From assembly GCA_963707275.1 (NCBI GenBank), contig CAVPPH010000002.1, positions 310,001 through 374,000 on the forward strand: a stretch of 64,000 nucleotides of DNA. Direction: 5' to 3'. Shown here one piece after another: positions 35,936-47,292 of the stretch (its first letter is position 1; each line of letters starts with the position of its first letter). The stretch is from JACKBK01 sp963707275 (GTDB lineage Bacteria; Chloroflexota; Anaerolineae; JAAEKA01). Below the pieces are notes generated by a model. The model was not told where the DNA came from and did no database searches. It worked only from the letters and a program-made list of their open reading frames with translations. The position numbers and the translations under genes are program-made.

Positions 35936-36629
35936 TCGAAGGCGATCTTGACACCATGGTCGCATCGTGGCGCGATGGTATTGGGGATCGGTGCTGCCGT
36001 CCATGTGACCGATCTGGATCTTCTTCGGATCTGCGCCCAAGGCTATCAGCAGTTCGGCCTGTTCCGGCCCCATGGTGCCATCAGTCGTGTGCGTGATGAT
36101 CGGCACACCGGTTTCCTGCTGGGCACGCGCGCCGGCCCGAAAGAACAGCCGCTCATACTCGGTGATGGTGTGCTTGCTGGATCCCAACTTGATCACGCCG
36201 GCGCGCACGCCGCGTGTTGCCGATGCCGAACATGATCTCGCGGACCATCATCTCGTAGATCTCGTCTTCGACGGGGAAGCCGAGGGCCTGGCGGAAGTTG
36301 AAGTAATGCGGCGCGCCCTGACCTTCGTAGTAGTAACCTGTGGAACAGACGATGTTGAGTCGACCGCGCTCGCGATAGCTCCCGCAGGAACACGGGATCA
36401 CGCCCGCATTCGTTGGGTGACGCGTCAACGATTGTCCTGATCCCGTGGTTTTTGGCCGTGCTGCAGGCTGCCAGGCACCTTTCCAGGGCCACATCGTGAT
36501 CGAACGCGCCCATCGTGACTGTCTGCCGGTGTAGCCAGGATAGGCAAACAGCACATGCTCGTGGACCAGGGTAGGCCCCAGTTCCTCGGGCCGAATCGGA
36601 CCTGTGACGGTGTCTATGACAGATGGCAT
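35936..36629 (-). pseudogene. Phosphotriesterase-family gene, 3' half missing and frameshifted
   Basis: Amidohydrolase-fold PTE-like protein. The start ATG (36627-36629) follows a strong AGGAGG. MPSVIDTVTGPIRPEELG then TLVHEHVLFAYPGY gives the HxH metal motif. Later frames read IRTIVDASPNECGRDP, the GYYYEGQGAPHYF region, then GVIKLGSSKHTITEYERLFF (carboxylated-Lys region), TGVPIITHTTDGTMGPEQ and KKIQIGHMDGSTDPQY (His ligands). After DHGVKIAFD the gene ends abruptly and the sequence becomes the neighbouring secreted-protein gene. The final Asp ligand is therefore missing. This is either a deletion or an assembly junction. Confidence 0.72.
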
Positions 36630-36634
36630 GACTT

Positions 36635-36790
36635 GTCCTCCTGTTGGTGCGGTCGCCGGGAGTTCCCTGAGGCCGCGTCGTTTGGTTACTGTAGTTGCTG
36701 CAGCCCGGGCGAAACAGCAGATCCGCAAGGACCAACAGTTCAGCGCGCCCAACCGTCGCTGGACTGCGCAGGACGTCGAATGGTCGTCAT
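36635..36790 (-). CDS. Short unassigned ORF between NmrA-like and PTE genes
   Basis: An ATG at 36788-36790 has a very good AAGGAGG site and overlaps the stop of the preceding NmrA-like gene (ATGA). The first frame, MTTIRRPAQSSDGWAR, ends quickly; another frame reads LRSPATVGRAELLVLADLLFRPG. I do not recognise a family. It is listed because the translation signals look real. Confidence 0.3.
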
Positions 36791-37757
36791 GACAAGACTC
36801 CTCCTTGTCGGAATGTGAGGTCCATGGCCTGCAAGCTGAACAAGCATCAGCCGCAGCAGCGCATCCACGCCCTGGAAACGCCACGTCTGGCCGGTCTGCA
36901 CCGACTTCAGCTCGCCCTGCCCGGCTGTCCCGCTGCCGGACGCTTTCTGGGATTTTGGCAGACGAGTTGATGCAAGAGCAAGTCGCGACTGATCCTTGAA
37001 CGTAGCGCGGGCAAGCAACACGACCGAAAGTCAAAACGGCCAGGAACTGTACGACAGTTGGTCCGTTGCGCTTGGGGCGGGCGTTCCTGTCGCTGGTCCC
37101 CAGCCAGGCCGCCCGCTCGCGCCACGAGAGCCATCCGGGCCGCCGAGGGGGAGCGAGCGTGGCGGCAGCCGGATGTCCACGCCGCACGGCAAACGCGGCC
37201 ACATCGCCGATGGACACCATGGAGGCTCGTCGGCCTCGCCCACCAGCGTGACGACGACCGGCCTGCAGCGGGCGCCCACCACCACACCCACCCACACCTC
37301 GGCAATCAGATGGGAGCCAGCACCGTGAGGACATGCCGCATCACGCAGGGTCGCCTCAGCCTCGGCCTGCAGCGGATCAGGGGAATGAGGCTGCCGCGGC
37401 GCCGAGAACGAGGTGAGATGAAATGCCGACGCCGGCAGTCTGCGCGGCGGCGATCAAGTAAGATGCCTGCAGGTCAACGGTTCCACCGATCCTCGCCGCC
37501 GCGCATGGCCGAGTTGGCCGTGGTGACGACGGTGTCGACGCCGGCCACGGCCGGTCAGCGAGGCACGGTCCTTCATGTCGCCGTAGACCGGCTGGGCGCC
37601 GGCCTCGATGCGGGCTGGCCGAGGTGGCCGGGCCTGGGCGGCCAGCGCCACGGACGGGGAGTCGCCGCGGACCAGAATGCGCCATCCTTGCCCCGGGCAG
37701 CAGCCGGCGTGTGATGATGCCACCGAGCATGCCCGTGGCGCCGGCGACGAGTATCAT
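36787..37757 (-). pseudogene. NmrA-like NAD(P)-binding gene, heavily frameshifted
   Basis: The start ATG (37755-37757) has AAGGAG upstream and overlaps the hydrolase stop. Frame pieces in order: MILVAGATGMLGGIITRRLL (dinucleotide motif), RILVRGDSPSVALAAQA, GAQPVYGDMKDRASL, ASYLIAAAQTAGV, VWVGVVVGAR...VVVTLVGEADEP, SIGDVAAFAV and LSWRERAAWLG. These match the order of an NmrA/TMR-type protein. At least six frame changes occur. The C-terminal ~100 codons do not match the family. It could be a real pseudogene or a badly sequenced gene. Confidence 0.55.
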
Positions 37758-38653
37758 GGTCTTGCTCCTTCTGTCTGATCTGCAGGAGATCTTTCAGGTT
37801 GTCGCGGGTTACTTCTTGCCGCTGACTGTTGAATGAATGCCTCCGCTGCCTCAGCGTACTCAGCGCAGCGGGCAAGCGAGGGTGAAGATTGCCTGGCCCG
37901 TGGCCGCTCCCATGAACTTGAGCCTTTGTGCCTGAGGAAGTGCCTGTTCAAGATCGATCGACGACATGCAGGAGGACGGCCGGGCTTGCGACTCGACCTC
38001 TGGTCAGCAACAGCGGCGCAGCAACAATTGGCCAATCCATCAAGATCAAGCGCCAGCCATTCCGGTTCCTGTAATTCGTCAAGAAAGGTCGGCGCATTGA
38101 AAACGAAAACCTGACGCATCTCCTCCGGCACGTATTCCCAGGCGCCGGGCGCATAGAGGATGTCCTCGATGAACATGCGCACACCCGCCTCCATTTCTCC
38201 TGCTTCCATCGTCTCAACCAGCACAGCAAGCGTCACCAACATCTCGTCAACCTCTGCCCGGGCGACAGGCTCTTCGACCACGCCAAACAGCGGCGGCTCA
38301 TGCACTTGCAGGCTGCGGAACAACTCGGGCCGCCAGACTCGCAAGCCGCAGTGCGATGGATGCTCCGAACGAATTGCCGAGGATGTGCGCGGGCGCAAGG
38401 TTCAGGTGTTCGATCAAGGACGGCGAGATCGGCCACGTCCTCCCGAATGCTTCCCTGATCGGCGATGCTTTCGCTCTGGCCGTGGCCGCGGCGATCATAC
38501 GTGAGAACACAGAACGGAGCGCGCCAGAAGCGGGACGACCTGATCCCAGTCGCGGCGATCGCCCAGGGAGCCGTGGACGAGCACGAGGGGATCACCCTGA
38601 GATCCGTCTTGCTGCCAGTGCAGGTTGACGTTGTTGACGATTGTGTCCGGCAT
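37754..38653 (-). CDS. Alpha/beta hydrolase, several frameshifts
   Basis: About 290 residues of an alpha/beta-fold hydrolase. The start ATG at 38651-38653 has AGGAGG at ideal spacing. Pieces: MPDTIVNNVNLHWQQDG, PLVLVHGSLGDRRDWDQVVP (oxyanion-hole HGS), VLTYDRRGHGQSE, AHILGNSFGASIALRLA (nucleophile elbow, GNSFG), ELFRSLQVHEPPLFG, and a helical cap with MEAGVRMFIEDILYAPGAWE. The C-terminal His was not located with certainty. Frames change near 38510, 38430, 38330 and 38010. Substrate unknown. Confidence 0.72.
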
Positions 38654-38761
38654 GATTGCCTCCTGTCGCGTACCTACCAAGACTAGCGAGGACTGTCAGT
38701 CCTGTCTTCAGTGTGTGGAGCATACCACCCGAAGGTCCACAAATGGTCCACAAAACCGCGG

Positions 38762-38918
38762 CCATCCACGAATTGCCTCCGGCGTCACGAATACACGAAT
38801 TAGGGTTCAGCCGCCAAGCAGCCACGGTATCATCGTAAGCTAAGCTGATCGCTCGTTGTGCTGCCTCGCGAGCCTGATCCGGCCATTCGTGTATTCGTGT
38901 CGTATTCGAGGATGGCCT
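38762..38918. repeat. ACACGAATAC-type palindromic repeat, copy 2
   Basis: ATCCACGAATTGCC and CACGAATACACGAATT (38762-38800) pair with GCCATTCGTGTATTCGTG and CGAGGATGGC (38882-38918) around an ~80-base middle section. Same type as 17887-17970. Confidence 0.65.
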
Positions 38919-38932
38919 GCCGATGGCCTGCC

Positions 38933-41900
38933 CTACAGATACCCCTCTGCGCGCGCCAGGTCGATGGCCCGCTGCAGCGCGGCCCGCGCGGCTTCGGCGT
39001 CACCGGAATGCCAGGCTTGCACGGCAGTCGCCAGCACTTCCGGCAGATCGCCCGGCTGGCGGCGCTGGCTGGGATGCAGGATGGCCTCGGCTTGCTCGAC
39101 AGCCTCGGCCAGTTCACCGCGTCCGGCGTGAATTGCCAGCAACACCCAGTGGGCCAGCCAGCGGAAGGGATAGGGAAAATCGCCCCAGATGGCCACGGCC
39201 TTCCTCGGCCTCGCTCAGAGCGGCATCCTCCTCTCTTGAGCGCCAATACAGCCACGCCTGATTGGCACGTGTCGCTGCCGTGTAGATCGGCATGTCAACC
39301 TCGTCCGCGACCGCCAGGCTCCTGGCGACGCAGCCGCTGGCCGCGTCGATGTCGCCCCGGAAACGATGACAACAGGTCAGATAGACGAGACTGATCAACT
39401 GGCTGTAGGTAACACCGGCCTCTTCCGACTGGTTCAGCGCTGCCAGAAGTGCGTCTTCTGCGCCGTCCACGTCGCCTGACCACAGCAGGCCGAAACCCAC
39501 CCCGAACTGCGCCCAGGCAATCCGCGCCAGATCACCGGTCTCCCGCGCAGCCGCGAGGCCGGCTCTGAAGACGAGCCACTGTGTCCGCGGAGAGGGTGAA
39601 GTGTTCCCGCCGCACTTCCAGCTCTGACAGATCCATTCGTGAAATCGGCGCGGTGGGCCGCCGTGCCGACGGACATTACGACTGGCTCAACGACTGTCGG
39701 CAAGAGCGGCAAGCCGGCCGAAATCGCCCTGCGAAAGTAGAGGATGCTCATCAGCGAAAGCTGATTGTCCAGCCAGGCATGACGCCACGCCAGCGGCCAG
39801 TCAGGGGCGGGCTGCCCCAGGGTTTCGGACGCCCGGTTGCACGCCGCCTCAGCCTCGGCAACCAGCAGACGCGACCGGAAACTGTCGGCCACCTTGCGCT
39901 GCACGATCGCGCGCGCCAGCCGTTGATCCGCCGGCAGTCGCTCCAGCGCCGCCGCGTAGGCGTGCTTCGGCAGCCTCGAGCTTGCCCCGGGCCATCAGGC
40001 TGTCGCCCAGCAACTGGTACAGTCGCGGCTTCCCGGTCGGGCTGCGGCGGTTCGTCGCGCACAGAGGTCAAGCGCCCGTTGCAGGTAGTCGATCGCTTCC
40101 TGGTGGGCATACAGCCGCTGGGCTGCCAGCGCGGCCTGCTGGTAGCAGCGGATGGCATCCGCCGCGTCGCCGGCCCGGTCGAAGTGCGCGGCGGTGGTTG
40201 CCCAGGGCATTTCGCTGTGCTGTAGATGGGTTGTTTCCAGCGCCCTAGCCGCCCGGCGGTGCAGAATGCGCTGCCGCCAGGGACTGATCTCGTCGTAGGC
40301 GACCTGGCGCACCAGATCGTGGCTGAAGCGCTGCGGGTCGCCGCCCGCCAGCAACTGCCGGCCTGCCAGCTCGTCCACCCCCTGAGCCGTCTCCAGATCG
40401 GATCGCCCCGCGGTTTGCAGCAGCAGTGAGAATTCAAGATCGGGCGCCAGCACGGCAGCCGTCTCCAGCACCTGCCGCCCCAGCGGGCTCAGGCTGCGCA
40501 GCCGCCGATGAATGGCCGCTTGCACGCTGGGAGCCAGGGGCAGTTGGTCGGGCGGATCGACCAGGCGCCCGGCTTCCAGCAACGCCCGCACCGTCTCCAG
40601 AACGAAGAAGGGGTTGCCGCCGGTGGCGTGGTGGATGCGGGCTGCCAAACGGGGGAGATCTGGCGGTCGCTGGGGCAACTGCTCCAGGATGCTCGCGACG
40701 GCATCGATGTTCAGCCGGGACAAAGCCGACTTCGGCCAGCAGACCGGGCGGGCGAAGGCGCGTCGCAGCTCAGCCAGCGCTGCTGCACTGGCGCTGCGGT
40801 AGGTGGCCAGCACACAGGCGTTGCTGCCGGCCAGGCGGCGGGGCAACGCGGCCAGCCAGCCCAGCGTCGCCGTGTCGGCCCAGTGCAGATCATCCAGACA
40901 GAGCAACAGCGGACTGTGGGCGGCCAGCCCCACGAGACAGCGGGTGAGCGCTTCGAACAGGCGCGCCTGGGCCTGAGCCGGCTCGACCGAAACGGGCCGC
41001 GGCAGGGCGGGGAAGATGCCGGCGATCTCTGGCAGCAGCCGGCCCGCCTCGGCCAGCCAGATTGGCTGGATGCCCTGCCAGCGCTCCGGGAAGGACAACG
41101 CCTGGCGCAGCGCCTCGGCGATGGCGGTGTAGGGCAGCGCCTGCGCGCCGGCAGGATTGACGCCAACCAGCACGGTCGAACCGGAAACGGTCGCGAACTC
41201 CTGCATCAGCCGCGACTTACCGATGCCCGGCTCGCCGGAGATGAGAATCAGCCCGCCCGAATGCGCAGGCGGCGATGGGCGTCGCCAGCGTCTGCCAGGC
41301 CGTGTCGCGACCGACAGGGGCAGGTCGAGGCTGGGCAGAACGGTCCAGCGCGGCGCGACCGGTTCGGGCGCTGGCCGGGCCGCGAGCGCTGCTTCGTAGG
41401 CAGCCCGAGTCTCCGGCAGCGGCTTGACGCCCAGCTCCCGCTCCAGGATCACGCGTACACTGCTCGAACTGGCGCGCGGCTGCGCTGCGGTCGCCGCTGG
41501 CAGCGTAGAGGCTCGATCAGCCGGCGATGCACCTCCTCGGCCAGCTCGTCCACGGCCAGATAGCGCCGGGCAGAGTCGACCGCCGCCTCCAGTTCGCCGT
41601 CCGCGTGCTGGAGATCGATCAGGCTGGAGAGCGCAGCCAGATAGCGCTCGCTCGGCCTGCGTCTGTGCCTGGAGCTGCCAGTCGCCGTATTCAGGGCGGT
41701 CGGGGAGGGAGAAGCCGTCCAGAAAGGGACCGCGGTAGAGTTCGACAGCCTGCAGCCAGCAGTCTGGGGTCGCCAGCCGTCGCCATCCGCTGGAAGGCGA
41801 CTGAGTCGCACCAGACGCGGGCGAGGTCCAATGCCACCGCGCCGCGGCTGGCCGTCAGGAGGGAGCCATCGGGCAGCGCGCTGCGCAGTGTGCTCAGCAG

Positions 41901-42123
41901 GCGTTTCAGGTTGTTGCGGGCTGTAGAGTCGGGGAGGTCGGGCCAGAAGAGGAAGGCCAGCCGGTCGCGGGATACAGGACCGGCTTCGTGGGCCAGGTAG
42001 TAAAGCAACGCCCGCGCTTGCCGTCTGCTCAGCGCGAGCGTCTCACCGCACCATTCAATCTGCGGCGGCCCCAACAATTCGGAGGGTCAGTTGTGCGGTT
42101 TCGGTCGAGTTGTATCCAGCCAT
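38933..42123 (-). CDS. BTAD-AAA-TPR transcriptional regulator, several frameshifts
   Basis: About 1060 residues. N-terminal winged-helix DNA-binding domain (SRRQARALLYYLAHEAG, RDRLAFLFWPD, ARNNLKRLLSTLR), bacterial transcriptional activation domain (ELEAAVDSARRYLAVDELAEE, ILERELGVKPLPETRAAYEAAL), then a STAND/AAA ATPase (Walker A ISGEPGIGKSRLMQEF; Walker B LLLCLDDLHWAD; ATGGNPFFVLE), then TPR-like helical repeats to the C-terminus. Frames change near 42090, 41790, 41460, 41290, 40000, 39580, 39200. The start ATG (42121-42123) has no clear ribosome site. It lies 69 bases from the nucleoside-importer genes but both are on the same strand, so regulation of them is only a guess. Confidence 0.8.
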
Positions 42124-42192
42124 GAGCGTGATGTGCGGCGATTGTACATCACATGAACGTTCGCTGCAAGCAAAATGCGCCAATCCGGCGCG

Positions 42193-43068
42193 TCACCCCT
42201 TCACGTACGGCTCGCCCAGCGCCTCCGGCTTGGCCGATCCCCACTTGGCGCGGAACCACTTGGTTGACATCACCAGCAGCACCAGCAGCGTGATGACGAA
42301 GGGGACCGTGCGCCAGATGTAGCGCGAGAAGACGCCCGGCAGGAAAAGCTGCGGGTTCAGCGAAAGCTGCCAGAGGAAGCCGAAGAGCAGCGAGCCGCCC
42401 AGCAGAATCCAGGGGTTCCACAGCGAGAAGAAGACCAGCGCCAGCGCGATGAAGCCCCAGCCCATCAGGAAGTTGTAGTTCCAGACCGGGTTGTAGTCCA
42501 GCGCGTAGACCGCGCCGGCGAAGCCCATCAACATGCCGCCGACGATGACGCACATGTAGCGCGTGCGGGCGACGTTGATGCCCGACACCTCGGCCACCGA
42601 TGGATTCTCACCCACCGAGCGGATGCGCAGCCCCAGGCTGGTCTTGGTCAGCACGAACCACATCACGGCCACCAGGACGACGCTCAGGAGGAAGAAGGGG
42701 GAGAAACCGACGACCGTCGGGATGCGGTCCATGCCCAGCGGCCCGGTGTAGGGGTTGCCGATGAAGGTGGTCAGGCCGAAGCCCAGAATCCAGATGCCCA
42801 TGCCGCTGACCACCTGATCGACGCCCAGCGTGATGGAGAAGAAGCCGTGCAACGATCCCAGCAGCGCGCCGACCAGGATGGCGACCGCGAAGCCAACCAC
42901 GTAGCTGTCGCTGTTCTGCGCGGCCATGAAGCCGAAGGTCGCGCCGAACAGCATGATCCCCTCGATGCCGACGTTGAGGATGCCTGACCGCTGGCCCAGC
43001 AACTCACCCAGGGCAGCCAGGGTGAAAATCGTCGAAGCCTCAAGACTTCGGGCTATGAACTCCCACAT
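42193..43068 (-). CDS. ABC transporter permease, BMP/nucleoside importer (second permease)
   Basis: A branched-chain-type permease of 291 residues with eight to nine helices. Signature blocks: ELLGQRSGILNVGIEGIMLFGA, GVDQVVSGMGIWILGFGLT, and TSLGLRIRSVGENPSVAEVSGINV (the coupling loop to the ATPase). It corresponds to NupQ/YufQ-type subunits. Its start overlaps the end of the first permease gene by 29 bases. Last gene of the importer operon. Intact. Confidence 0.92.
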   Translation of the reverse strand: MWEFIARSLEASTIFTLAALGELLGQRSGILNVGIEGIMLFGATFGFMAAQNSDSYVVGFAVAILVGALLGSLHGFFSITLGVDQVVSGMGIWILGFGLTTFIGNPYTGPLGMDRIPTVVGFSPFFLLSVVLVAVMWFVLTKTSLGLRIRSVGENPSVAEVSGINVARTRYMCVIVGGMLMGFAGAVYALDYNPVWNYNFLMGWGFIALALVFFSLWNPWILLGGSLLFGFLWQLSLNPQLFLPGVFSRYIWRTVPFVITLLVLLVMSTKWFRAKWGSAKPEALGEPYVKG

Positions 43069-44194
43069 CTAAGCTCTCCTCCTTGGACGACTCGCGGCTG
43101 TTCTTCAGCACGATCTGGTTGTTGTAGAAATACTGGAATCCTACCAGGGTGATCATCAGCACGCCCAGCAGCGCGTAGTCCACGCCAAAGCTCATGTGCA
43201 GCTTGCCCTGAATGTAGCGGCCGCCGATGGACAGTCCGCCAAAGAGCAGCGCCACCGGGATCGAGGCGATGGGATTGCCCATCGCGATCAGGCCGCAGAT
43301 GATGCCATAGAACGCCAGATCGCCATAATAGCCGTAGTTGCCCGTGATCTTGTAGACGCCCGGCACCGCGGCGAAGTAGTGATAGCCGGCCAGCCCGGCC
43401 ATGATGCCGCCCAGTGCGAACACCAGGATCGGCAGCCGCACCGGGTTGACGCCGGCGTAGCGGGCGGCCGCCGGACTCTTGCCATACGCCTTGATCTGAA
43501 AGCCGAGCTTGGTGCGGGCGAACATGAAATTCAGCAGCAGCGCCAGCCCCAGCGCCAGCAGCAGTGTAAAGGGAACGCCGGCGATCAGCGGCGCATTGAG
43601 GTTGGCCGGCAACTGGAAGCTCTCGCCCTCGCCGCCGCGACCCATGAACGCGCCGCCTTCCTTGATCATGAACGAGACCAGCCAGAAGGCGATGAAGTTC
43701 ATGATCATGGTGATCACGATCTCGTTGATGTTGTACTTGCCCTTCAGCCCGCCGGCAATGGCTGCGTAGGCCGCGCCGCCCGCGGCGGCTACCACCAGCA
43801 GGATGGGAATGACCACCAGCGGCGGCACGGCAACTGCGCCGTTGCGTCTAGCGCCCAGCAGCGCCAGCACCCCGAACACAGCCAGCGCGCCCATGTAAAG
43901 CTGCCCGGTCATGCCGATGTTCCACAGGCCGGCGCGGTAGGGAATGATGAACGCGTTCGTACACAGCAGCAGGAAGATGAAGCGGTTGATGGTCAGCGGC
44001 AGGCCGAACTGGTTGAGGAACGCGTAGGATATGATGCCGTTGTAGGCTTCCAGCGGATCGACGCCGGACACGATGAACAGGATGCTGAACAGCAGCAGGG
44101 CCACCAACAGGGCGGCGATCGAGATCAGCGCCGCGTGCCAGCCGGAGAGCGATGGCCGTTTTTCTACCTTGAGTTCGCGGGCGCCGATCTTCAT
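43040..44194 (-). CDS. ABC transporter permease, BMP/nucleoside importer (first permease)
   Basis: A 384-residue permease like NupP/YufP, longer than its partner by an N-terminal extension. Blocks: TINRFIFLLLCTNAFIIPYRAGLWNIGMTGQLYMG, KGKYNINEIVITMIMNFIA, and TKLGFQIKAYGKSPAAARYAGVN (coupling loop), shown in shortened form. About ten helices. The ATG overlaps the ATPase stop by four bases (44191-44194). Intact. Confidence 0.92.
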   Translation of the reverse strand: MKIGARELKVEKRPSLSGWHAALISIAALLVALLLFSILFIVSGVDPLEAYNGIISYAFLNQFGLPLTINRFIFLLLCTNAFIIPYRAGLWNIGMTGQLYMGALAVFGVLALLGARRNGAVAVPPLVVIPILLVVAAAGGAAYAAIAGGLKGKYNINEIVITMIMNFIAFWLVSFMIKEGGAFMGRGGEGESFQLPANLNAPLIAGVPFTLLLALGLALLLNFMFARTKLGFQIKAYGKSPAAARYAGVNPVRLPILVFALGGIMAGLAGYHYFAAVPGVYKITGNYGYYGDLAFYGIICGLIAMGNPIASIPVALLFGGLSIGGRYIQGKLHMSFGVDYALLGVLMITLVGFQYFYNNQIVLKNSRESSKEESLDVGVHSPKS

Positions 44195-45751
44195 TGCTCT
44201 TGCCTCTCCGGCTGCTGCAAACCGGCCATCATCGCGCCGATCAGCTCGCGGTCAGCCCCTTCTGCCGGCAGGATGGCCATAAACTCTCCTTCGTACATCG
44301 GCGCAATCCAGTCGCTGATCGCCATGATCTCGTCCAGGTCCTCGGAGATCAGCAACACACCAGCGCTATTCTTCTTGGCCTCGATCAGCTTGTTCTGGAC
44401 GAACTCGGTCGCGCCCACATCCAGGCCCTGCGTCGGCAGGTTGGCGATCACCAGCCGCGGGTTGCGGTTCAGCACCCGGGCCAGAATGACCTTCTGCAGG
44501 TTGCCGCCCGACAGGTTCCTGGCTTTCACATCCGCGTTGGGCGTCGCCACGCCGTAGTCAACGATCAGTTGTTCGGTCAGCTTGCGGATGCTGCCGTAGT
44601 CCACGATTCCCTGGTGGGTGTAGGTCTCGTCGAAGTAGTAGTTCATCGCCATGTTCTCCACCAGCGAGAAATCGCCAATCGACCCGACTTCGTTGCGCTC
44701 GGAGGGGATGTATCCCAGGCCCGCCTGCCAGCGCTTCAGCGGCAGCGCGTCGGTGATCTCGTTGTCGTCGAGGGTGACTTTGCCCGTTTCCGCCTTGCGC
44801 AGGCCAGCCAGCACCTCGGCCAGCTCGTGCTGGCCGTTGCCCGATACGCCGGCGATGCCAAAGATCTCTCCCTTCGTGGACCGTGAACGACACATCTTTG
44901 ACCGCCATGAAGCCGCGGCTGCTCAGCGCCGACAGGTTTTCGACTTGCAGGACAGGTTTGCCCGCCTCAACGACTGGCCGCTCCACCTGGAACAGTACCT
45001 CGCGACCTACCATCTCGCGCGCCAGGCTCTGCTCAGTTGCGCTGGCGGTGTCGACGCGGGCGATGACCCGGCCGCGCCGCAGTACGGTGATCCGGTGGCT
45101 GGTGGAGAGGACGATGGGCAGCTTGTGGGTGATAAAAGGAATGATGGCCAGCTCGTCGTCGGCCATGGCTTCCACGGAAGTCAGCAGCTTCTTCGTCTCC
45201 GGCGGCGCCAGCGCTGACGTCGGCTCGTCCAGGATGAGTATCTTGGCGCCTCGGTAGAGCGCTTTCAGGATCTCGACCACCTGCTTCTCGCCCTCTGAAA
45301 GCTGCCAGACGGCGGCCTTGAGATCGACGCTGAACCCGTAGCGCCGGCAGAGTACGTCGATTTCCTCCTCGGCTCGCTTGAGGTTCAGCACGCGGCCGGC
45401 GTTGGGGTGTCCCAGGATGATATTCTCCATCACCGTGTGCGCGTTCACCAGCTTGCGGTTCTGGTGAACCATGCCGATCCCCAGTTGGATGGCATCCAGG
45501 GGCGAATGCAGCTTGACCTTCTGGCCGCCGACGTAGATCTCGCCTTCGTCAGGCTGCATGATCCCGTAGACGATCTTCATCAGCGTGGTTTTGCCCGCGC
45601 CGTTTTCGCCCAGAATGGCGTGGATTTCGCCCGCGCGCATCTCGAAGTCGATGCGGTCGTTGGCGACGACGCCAGGAAACCGCTTGGTTATCCCCCGCAA
45701 CTCCAGGACTGTGCTGCCGCGGACTCTGCCTGCAAGGGGTTCCTCGTGCAT
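44191..45751 (-). CDS. ABC importer double ATP-binding protein (NupO/YufO-like), one frameshift
   Basis: Tandem-ATPase subunit of about 519 residues that energises a sugar/nucleoside-type importer. First domain: Walker A LGENGAGKTTLMKI, signature QLSEGEKQVVEI, Walker B ILILDEPTSAL. Second domain: the Walker A equivalent is GVSGNGQHEL (degenerate, as in RbsA-like proteins), GYIPSERNEVGSI, signature NLSGGNLQKVILARVL, and PTQGLDVGA. One frame change near 44880 lies between DVSFTVHEG and KGEIFGIAGVSG. The three membrane-complex genes follow in the order ATPase, permease, permease. Confidence 0.9.
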
Positions 45752-45814
45752 GAGTACTTCTTTTCAGGGATAGTTCGCCCGTCGGGGCGTTGGGAACTTG
45801 GACGTGGAAAGAAC

Positions 45815-45858
45815 GAGGCTCTCACCAGAAGGAGCATATTCCGGTCGGTGAGAGCCTC
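45815..45858. terminator. Hairpin between BMP lipoprotein and ATPase genes
   Basis: GAGGCTCTCACC (45815-45826) pairs with GGTGAGAGCCTC (45847-45858). Located between the first and second genes of the importer operon, it may stabilise the lipoprotein mRNA or partly terminate, giving more binding protein than transporter. Confidence 0.6.
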
Positions 45859-45971
45859 ATGTGTCGGGTCTGTGGCAGAACTGGCAATCCTTGTCTTGCA
45901 GCGAAGATGGACCTGACGAATGCCAGCCACCTCAATTGAATAGCAGGACTGTCAGTTCTTGTGGCAATAAC

Positions 45972-47292
45972 CTACTCGAGGACGGTGGTGCCTTGCAGGT
46001 CGAAGCCGAAGAGCGACAGCAGGAAGGCGTCGGTCGGCACTTCACCGGCCGGCTTGACCTCTGTGCCAGCTGCGGGCACAGCCATATCCGGCAGGTCCAG
46101 GCCGGTTCCATTGCTGATGAAGGCGTGCTCGGTGAAGGGGTCCCACTCGCCGGCTATCATCTGGTCACGGCGCATCTTCACCAGATCGACGATCTCCTGC
46201 GGGATCAACGGCAGCGCCTTGGGGCTGATGGCATCGATGCCGATCTTGCCGTCGTTCATGATGTCCACGGTTGCTTCTTCCGTGCCGTCAGCCAGCGTCA
46301 TCGACTTGTCCATGCCGTAGTAGAGCACCGGGTCGGTGGCCGCGCCGGCCATCCGATCCTGGATGATCTGGTCGTAGAGCACTTCCCAGCGGGTGTCGAA
46401 GGAAACGGCGACCGTGTCGGTGCTCGACCAGCCGTACTCGCCGACCACGTCCATGTCCTTGCCCACGTACCAGATGCCCTTCTCAGTGGCCACATCCAGC
46501 GGCGAACCGGAGTCGGTCTGCTGCGTCAGCACGTCGACGTTGTACTGATCGACCAGCGTCGTGGCGATTTCACGTTCTTCCGGCGGCAGGAACCAGTCGC
46601 CGGCGTACTTGACGTAGACGTTGACGTCCTTGCCCAGCAATCTCGGCGGCATCCTGCACACCCAGGACGAAGCCAGCCGTGCGCCGAATCACCTGAACGG
46701 TGGGGAAGGCCGACACGATGCCGATGTTGCCGGTTTCCGTCAGCGCACCGGCGATCAGTCCTTCCAGATACAGGGCCTGATACTGGCGCGGGAAGAGGCG
46801 GATGAAGTTCTCCTTGGTGCTCAGGTCGCTGGCGACGATGGATACGAAGTCAACATCCGGGTACTTGTCGGCGATGTCCTTGAGGGGCAGCCCCATGAAC
46901 TCGGCGTTGCCGACCACGATGTCAGCGCCCTCGGCGATCATCTCCTCGGCGTAGGGGACCGAGAGATCCGGGCTGACCTGCTCGCGATAGACGTAGTCTA
47001 CGTTGGGGTACTTCTCGGCCAGCCGCTTGCCGGCGCGGTCATGCGCGCCAGACCACGTCGTGCCTTCGATGATGCTGAAGTGCTCAATGGCCAGCGTGAT
47101 GTCTTCATCCGCAGCCGGCGCAGGCTCTGCCGCGGCGGCTTCAGTGGGCGTCTCGGCCGCAGCCGGTTCTACCGCCGCGGCCGGCGCTTCGGTGGCGGCT
47201 GCCGGGGCCTCTGTGGCCGGCGCGCCGCAGGCGGCGATGAGCAGACTGGCGATTATCAAGAGCGCCAGCAGCAGACTCAGCTTCTTGTTCAT
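45972..47292 (-). CDS. BMP family ABC transporter substrate-binding lipoprotein, one frameshift
   Basis: A Bmp/PnrA-type nucleoside-binding lipoprotein of about 440 residues. The lipobox is SLLIAAC (Cys22), followed by a long Ala/Glu/Pro linker typical of Chloroflexota lipoproteins. The binding domain shows WSGAHDRAGKRLAEKYPNVDY, DIVVGNAEFMGLPLKDIA, FPRQYQALYLEGLIAGA, and after a frame change near 46640 VYVKYAGDWFLPPEEREIAT and DVLTQQTDSGSPLDVA. The start at 47290-47292 is preceded by AAGGAGAAGGA. It is first in the operon and has a consensus promoter about 230 bases upstream. Confidence 0.88.

Noticed and set aside
36153..37334. A 393-codon open frame on the minus strand
   Set aside because: It is a chance chain of wrong-frame pieces of the NmrA-like and PTE genes; conserved motifs of both lie partly in other frames.
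38933..47292. BTAD-AAA regulator as the specific regulator of the nucleoside importer
   Set aside because: They are only neighbours on one strand; no operator or shared promoter evidence was found.
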